Under the pieces are notes generated by a model that was not told the origin of the DNA, searched no databases, and was given only the letters and a program-made list of their open reading frames with translations. This document shows positions 59,936 to 64,000 of a DNA stretch of 64,000 nucleotides, in pieces (within the stretch, counting starts at the first letter, position 1; every line of letters starts with the position of its first letter). The DNA is taken from positions 1 through 64,000 of the forward strand of contig NZ_JAVRHO010000019.1 of the NCBI RefSeq assembly GCF_031846515.1, in the 5' to 3' direction. The stretch comes from Autumnicola lenta. Its GTDB lineage: Bacteria > Bacteroidota > Bacteroidia > Flavobacteriales > Flavobacteriaceae. The translations under genes were made by a program, and so were the position numbers.

Positions 59936-61247
59936 AGGTATTTTCTTCTTCGGTGTAATTGTCATCCCAATCTTTCACATTCGGCTCACCCATTTTATCT
60001 ACAGATTTTGCTACCATTAGAGATACGGCAGCATCACCGGTCACGTTCACCATCGTCCTGCACATATCCAGAGGACGGTCTACAGCAAAAATTAATGCAA
60101 GTCCTGCTTCAGGAATCCCTGCCTGAGCCAGCACGATAACCAGCATCACCATGCCTGCACCGGGCACTGCGGCAGAGCCTATAGATGCTAAAGTTGCCGT
60201 GGCTATAATTCCTAATTGAGCTCCCAAAGTAAGGTCCATTCCAAAGGCCTGTGCAATAAAAACTGCAGCTACGGCCTGATAGAGACTTGTACCATCCATA
60301 TTAATTGTTGCACCAATCGGAAGAACAAAGCTTGTAACCTCTCTATGCACACCCATATGCTCCTCTACCCTTTCCATGGTTACAGGTAAAGTAGCCGCAC
60401 TGGAACTGGTTGAAAAGGCTAAAAGCTGAGCGGGCGCAATTCCGTTAATAAAAAACGCCGGAGTATTTTTTGTGAAAATCCAAACCAAAAGCACATAGAC
60501 TCCTATCATTAATGCCAGCCCTATTAGAACGGTTAAAGCATACATTGCCAGAGCCGCAAAAAGATCTGCACTTGGTGACTCCACTACCAAAGCAGCCAGT
60601 AAAGCAAAGACCCCATAAGGAGCGGCAAGCATAATGAGATCGATCATTTTAAGAATAACCTCATTAAATCCATCGAAAAAATCTTTAACCGGCTTGGCTG
60701 TTTTTTCAGGTATTAGAATTAATCCTATTGCAAAGAAAATAGCAAAAAATATTACCTGCAGCATATTGGCGTTGTCGCCGGCAGCAGCAAAAATGTTGCT
60801 CGGCACAAGGTCTTCCAGGGCTTGTAAAGGTCCTGCTTCTTTTTGCTTTGCTGCGTTTAACTGTACTCCAGAGGCATCCCCTTCATAACTTGTAAGCAAA
60901 TCCTGTCGTGTATCTTCAGAAATGGAGCTTCCGGGTTTTATGAGGTTTACCATTCCCAAACCTATGGAAACCGCTATGACTGTTGTGATAATATAGGTAA
61001 CTATAGTTCTTGTTCCCATCTTGGAAAGCTTGGAAATATCTTTTAGATCTGATATTCCTTTAATAAGCGATGCCAGAATAAGCGGTACTGCAATTAACTT
61101 AAGAGCATTTATAAAAATGTTTCCGAAAGGTTTGATCCAGTCGCTTACAAATTCTGCTCCCCAGCTAAAATTGGTTAATATTAATGCAAAGACGACTCCC
61201 GCAGCCATTCCCAATAATATCTGCCAATGCAGTGCAAGTTTCTTCAT
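59919..61247 (-). CDS. Dicarboxylate/amino acid:cation symporter (DAACS family)
   Basis: A 442-residue inner-membrane transporter with eight transmembrane helices and two re-entrant hairpins. The serine-rich hairpin STSSSAATLPVT and the cation/substrate motif NMDGTSLY are intact. Family members (GltP, DctA, GltS) import glutamate, aspartate or C4-dicarboxylates with Na+ or H+. The specificity cannot be decided. The acidic C-terminus is short. It lies 25 bases behind aroC. Confidence 0.9.
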   Translation of the reverse strand: MKKLALHWQILLGMAAGVVFALILTNFSWGAEFVSDWIKPFGNIFINALKLIAVPLILASLIKGISDLKDISKLSKMGTRTIVTYIITTVIAVSIGLGMVNLIKPGSSISEDTRQDLLTSYEGDASGVQLNAAKQKEAGPLQALEDLVPSNIFAAAGDNANMLQVIFFAIFFAIGLILIPEKTAKPVKDFFDGFNEVILKMIDLIMLAAPYGVFALLAALVVESPSADLFAALAMYALTVLIGLALMIGVYVLLVWIFTKNTPAFFINGIAPAQLLAFSTSSSAATLPVTMERVEEHMGVHREVTSFVLPIGATINMDGTSLYQAVAAVFIAQAFGMDLTLGAQLGIIATATLASIGSAAVPGAGMVMLVIVLAQAGIPEAGLALIFAVDRPLDMCRTMVNVTGDAAVSLMVAKSVDKMGEPNVKDWDDNYTEEENTSSPKI

Positions 61248-61271
61248 AGTAGCGCTATTTCAAAAATAGAA

Positions 61272-62336
61272 TTATAGTTTTGATGTCTTGTTCTGAAGCA
61301 GATAATCTACAATAACTAATGCAGCCATTGCTTCCACTATCGGTACAGCCCTTGGCACCACGCATGGATCATGTCTTCCTTTTCCCTGCATTTCCACAGA
61401 TTCACCTTGTGCATTAATCGTTTCCTGATTTTGCATTATAGTTGCGACAGGCTTAAAAGCTACATTAAAGTAGATGTCCATTCCATTAGAAATACCACCC
61501 TGTATACCTCCGCTAAGATTGGTTCTCGTAGAGCCGTCATTATTGAAAATGTCGTTGTGTTGGCTCCCTTTCATTTTTGTACCTTCAAATCCGCTGCCAT
61601 ACTCAAAACCTTTTACAGCGTTTATGGAAAGCATGGCCTTTCCCAGTTCTGCATGCAATTTGTCAAATACAGGTTCTCCCAGCCCTTTCGGAACGTTCTT
61701 AATTACACATTGCACCGTTCCTCCCACAGTATCCCCTTCTGCACGAATTTCTTTAATATAAGATTCCATTTTCTCTGCAGTTGCGGTATCTGGACATCTC
61801 ACGGGATTAGTTTCAATCACGCTAAAATCTAGTTCTTTATGATTTTTATGGAGTTCAATTTCTCCCACAGAAGCGGTATATGCAGTAATTTTAATATCAG
61901 ATAATATTTGTTTTGCAAGTGCACCGGCCACAACCCTGCAGGCCGTTTCACGAGCAGAGGATCTTCCGCCCCCGCGGTAGTCCCTTACACCGTATTTCTC
62001 ATCGTAGGTATAATCTGCGTGAGAAGGTCTGTAAGTGTCTTTTATATGCGAATAATCTTTCGATTTCTGATTAGCATTTTTAATAACAAAACCAATTGGT
62101 GTACCTGTTGTCTGTTCTTCAAAAATCCCCGAAAGAAATTCTACCGTATCCGGTTCCTTTCTTTGGGTAACAATCGCCGACTGTCCCGGGCGACGGCGGT
62201 TCAATTCATTCTGAATTTTTTCTAAATCGAGTTTTAGTCCGGCCGGACAGCCATCTATAACTCCTCCAATTGCCTGCCCGTGTGACTCTCCAAAAGTGGT
62301 AAGTCTAAAAAGTTTTCCGAAGGAATTCCCCGCCAT
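61272..62336 (-). CDS. aroC: Chorismate synthase
   Basis: The last shikimate-pathway step: 5-enolpyruvylshikimate-3-phosphate to chorismate, with reduced FMN. I start at ATG 62336 (MAGNSFGKLFRLTTFGESHG), giving 354 residues as in the family; six extra codons upstream (MFKITT) are unlikely. Family signatures FGESHGQAIGGVIDGCPAG, RPGQSAIVTQRKEPDTVE and the later GGRSSARETACRVVAGALA are present. The gene precedes the symporter on the same strand. Confidence 0.93.
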   Translation of the reverse strand: MAGNSFGKLFRLTTFGESHGQAIGGVIDGCPAGLKLDLEKIQNELNRRRPGQSAIVTQRKEPDTVEFLSGIFEEQTTGTPIGFVIKNANQKSKDYSHIKDTYRPSHADYTYDEKYGVRDYRGGGRSSARETACRVVAGALAKQILSDIKITAYTASVGEIELHKNHKELDFSVIETNPVRCPDTATAEKMESYIKEIRAEGDTVGGTVQCVIKNVPKGLGEPVFDKLHAELGKAMLSINAVKGFEYGSGFEGTKMKGSQHNDIFNNDGSTRTNLSGGIQGGISNGMDIYFNVAFKPVATIMQNQETINAQGESVEMQGKGRHDPCVVPRAVPIVEAMAALVIVDYLLQNKTSKL

Positions 62337-62351
62337 AGTTGTGATTTTGAA

Positions 62352-62359
62352 CAAATGTA
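62352..62359 (-). promoter_or_regulatory. Candidate -7 box for aroC
   Basis: On the minus strand this reads TACATTTG, a TANNTTTG match 16 bases upstream of the chosen start. The -33 box is not clear. Confidence 0.35.
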
Positions 62360-62514
62360 ATTTTTTAGCCCCACTTTTGAAAGGCTAATTTCAATTAATC
62401 TTCACATAATACAGAGGGCAACTTTTTAAAGTATAGGTAATATTTTCGTAATTACCTGCTAAAGCTTTTTAAAAAATAAGGCCTGAAATTTAGAAAATAT
62501 TAAATCTGAAAATA

Positions 62515-63345
62515 TTGCCACAAAAGAGAAAGCTTGATATTGTAGTTATTTCTGATGTGCATCTTGGCACCTTTGGATGTCAAGCTACAGAGCTCTGTGA
62601 CTATCTGGACAGCATTCATCCTGAAAAATTAATCCTGAATGGCGATATTATTGACATCTGGCAATTTCGAAAAAGCTATTTTCCAAAAGCTCACCTGGAA
62701 GTAATTAAGAAAATTATCGATTTAAGTAGTCAGGGTACTGAAGTTATTTATATCACCGGAAATCATGATGACATGTTAAGAAAGTTCAGTGATACAAAAC
62801 TTGGTGGATTTAGTGTCGTAGATAAACTGGTGCTTGATCTTAATGGCAAAAAAGCCTGGTTTTTCCATGGAGATGTATTTGATGTTTCCATAAAGCACGC
62901 TAAATGGCTTGCAAAATTTGGAGGCTGGGGATACGATTTGCTCATTCGATTTAACAGCGTTCTCAACTGGACCTTAGTGAAAATGGGCAAAAAGAAGTAC
63001 TCACTTTCCGGTAAGATAAAAAACAGCGTAAAAACTGCTGTAAAATCAGTTCATGATTTTGAAAAAACAGCTGCCGATCTGGCTATTGAAAATAATTACA
63101 AATTCGTGATCTGCGGTCACATTCATCAACCCAAAATTATTAGAAAAACCAATGAAAAAGGCACCTGTCTCTATTTAAATTCCGGCGACTGGATCGAAAA
63201 TTTAACTGCGCTGGAATACAAAAACAAACGTTGGGAACTTTTTCATTATAAATATCCTCAAAAGCAACAAAAAGAGAATAAAATTTTCCCTTTAACCGCT
63301 ATCACTATTTCCATCCGGAATCAGAAAGACCGCAGAAAAAGGTAA
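62515..63345 (+). CDS. LpxH-like metallophosphoesterase
   Basis: A 276-residue calcineurin-like phosphoesterase resembling UDP-2,3-diacylglucosamine diphosphatase (lipid X synthesis). Dinuclear metal motifs are complete: VVISDVHLGT, LILNGDIIDIW, YITGNHDD, FFHGDVFDV and ICGHIHQPKI. A basic C-terminus (KYPQKQQKENK) suggests membrane-surface binding. TTG at 62515 is the start. Bacteroidota LpxH-type enzymes have this length. An alternative is a related phosphoesterase with other lipid substrate. Confidence 0.87.
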   Translation: MPQKRKLDIVVISDVHLGTFGCQATELCDYLDSIHPEKLILNGDIIDIWQFRKSYFPKAHLEVIKKIIDLSSQGTEVIYITGNHDDMLRKFSDTKLGGFSVVDKLVLDLNGKKAWFFHGDVFDVSIKHAKWLAKFGGWGYDLLIRFNSVLNWTLVKMGKKKYSLSGKIKNSVKTAVKSVHDFEKTAADLAIENNYKFVICGHIHQPKIIRKTNEKGTCLYLNSGDWIENLTALEYKNKRWELFHYKYPQKQQKENKIFPLTAITISIRNQKDRRKR

Positions 63346-63362
63346 GATTCTATTGAGAGTTA

Positions 63363-63740
63363 CTAACTATCAGTATTTGCTTTTGTCTTTAAAACACTAT
63401 CTATTCTGGAAAGAAGCATTTCCATATCAAAGGGTTTGGAAATAAAGTCCACAGCACCGGCTTCCTTACAGGTCTCTGCTGCATTATGCAATGCAGACAT
63501 CATTATAACCGGGACCTGTGCAACTTCCTCATCTTTTTTTAATGCTGAACATACTTCGGTTCCATCCACACCAGAAATCAACTTGTCCAGTAGCACCAGA
63601 TCAATATCGTTATCAATAATATTTTCCCTGGTCTCCAATGGCTTCTGTGAAAGGGTTACCTCGTGATCCTTAAATTCAAGAATATCCTTAATCATGTTAC
63701 CTATAGAGGCATCGTCATCCACTATTAAAATTTTTGCCAT
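63363..63740 (-). CDS. Single-domain response regulator
   Basis: A 125-residue receiver domain without an output domain. The acidic pocket is VDDD (near residues 7-10), the phospho-acceptor Asp lies in DLVLLDKLISGVDG, and the conserved Lys in FISKPFD. The Thr/Ser switch residue is Ser in MMSAL. It likely relays or scaffolds phosphotransfer (CheY/Spo0F-like). No histidine kinase is adjacent; the nearest is the frameshifted kinase far upstream. Confidence 0.9.
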   Translation of the reverse strand: MAKILIVDDDASIGNMIKDILEFKDHEVTLSQKPLETRENIIDNDIDLVLLDKLISGVDGTEVCSALKKDEEVAQVPVIMMSALHNAAETCKEAGAVDFISKPFDMEMLLSRIDSVLKTKANTDS

Positions 63741-63890
63741 TTAGTATTTGTTTATACAAGCTAACTTTTAAATAAATCCGGAGCACTGGTGGGTTGGCTT
63801 TAGCTTTTATTCCCTCCCAAAGTCAATTAAAAAAAACTTGCAGCCAATATAGTATTAATTTCAAAGAAATTTTCAACTATGTAAACAATT

Positions 63891-64000
63891 CTATTTAAGA
63901 GCATCTCTCAGGATGCTTACAGGATGCCGGGCATTTCTCTGCGTCCCATCCTTTATTTGATGCCTGCAACTTGTACCGTTTGCCGCAATTAGAGTATCTT
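63891..64000 (-). CDS. C-terminus of FAD/Fe-S oxidase (partial, right edge)
   Basis: Only the last 36 codons are in the window, ending with TAG at 63891-63893. The minus-strand frame reads AANGTSCRHQIKDGTQRNA followed by RHPVSILRDALK, matching the C-terminal end of FAD-linked oxidase/Fe-S (glycolate-oxidase or YdiJ-type) proteins. The start and most domains lie beyond the window. Another frame, rich in Cys (CPASCKHPERCS), was considered and rejected because it has no family likeness. Confidence 0.7.
   Translation of the reverse strand, partial: DTLIAANGTSCRHQIKDGTQRNARHPVSILRDALK

Noticed and set aside
61371..61832. 153-aa plus-strand frame opposite aroC
   Set aside because: It is an antisense shadow of chorismate synthase, whose frame has all family motifs.
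63895..63999. Cys-rich frame CPASCKHPERCS at the right edge
   Set aside because: It looked like a zinc-binding tail, but the neighbouring frame gives the known FAD/Fe-S oxidase C-terminus, so this one is a shadow.
1..64000. tRNA, rRNA, phage or IS elements
   Set aside because: Read through for CCA-type cloverleafs, integrase, transposase and capsid-type proteins; none was recognised, though a tRNA scan would be more reliable.

Overview
The window looks like a chromosomal segment of a marine-type flavobacterium (Bacteroidota, Flavobacteriaceae; close to Gramella/Christiangramia, Salegentibacter or Zunongwangia in style). The evidence is low G+C, almost no Shine-Dalgarno sequences, TANNTTTG-like -7 promoter elements, many Bacteroidota-type lipoproteins, a lipoprotein TamA homologue (TamL) with TamB, DUF4251 and DUF1835 proteins, and AhpD/cupin and short-HPF genes. 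The genus is an inference. No rRNA, tRNA, phage, IS transposase or CRISPR array was recognised.

Layout. 1-4.1 kb: DoxX membrane protein, Tat-exported amidohydrolase, small hydrophilic protein, OmpA lipoprotein. 4.5-12.6 kb: tamB-tamL envelope-assembly pair, then convergent upp. 12.7-19.8 kb: SRPBCC protein, secreted and membrane proteins of unknown role, a peptide deformylase with a lipoprotein signal, an APC permease, then AraC, UspA and Crp-type genes. 20-29.6 kb: Old Yellow Enzyme reductase, quinone-reductase-like MDR, ChbG-type deacetylase, cold-shock protein, DbpA-like RNA helicase, MsrA, a histidine kinase split by a frameshift in a 9-A tract, a PLP decarboxylase and a SpoIIAA-like protein. 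29.7-34.7 kb: four exported proteins (CMD-cupin, flavodoxin, cupin-NTF2, alpha/beta hydrolase), divergent from a frameshifted AraC gene. 34.7-39.8 kb: DUF4251 lipoprotein, HPF, aconitase, a membrane protein and an MBL-like protein.

39.9-46.5 kb holds the most distinctive system. It is an eight-gene minus-strand operon: FAD oxidoreductase, methyltransferase, type III polyketide synthase, enoyl-reductase-type SDR, FabZ-like dehydratase, FabF-like ketosynthase, acyl carrier protein and 4'-phosphopantetheinyl transferase. I infer that a dedicated fatty-acid-synthase-like set builds an acyl-ACP starter, the type III synthase extends and cyclises it to a phenolic lipid or pyrone, and the methyltransferase and flavoenzyme tailor the product.

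46.5-64 kb is mostly housekeeping: glycine-zipper OmpA, lipocalin-like lipoprotein, a 53-aa DUF1328 protein, 2OG-Fe(II) dioxygenase, SUI1, DUF1835, nucleoside phosphorylase, polyphosphate kinase with a translationally coupled solute-binding-like protein, ung, a MutS2-like protein without Smr, a HepT/MntA toxin-antitoxin pair, a DCC thiol oxidoreductase, a dicarboxylate symporter, chorismate synthase, an LpxH-like phosphoesterase, a response regulator, and the C-terminus of a FAD/Fe-S oxidase at the right edge. The 55.1-55.8 kb gap is packed with palindromic and other dispersed repeats that recur elsewhere in the window.
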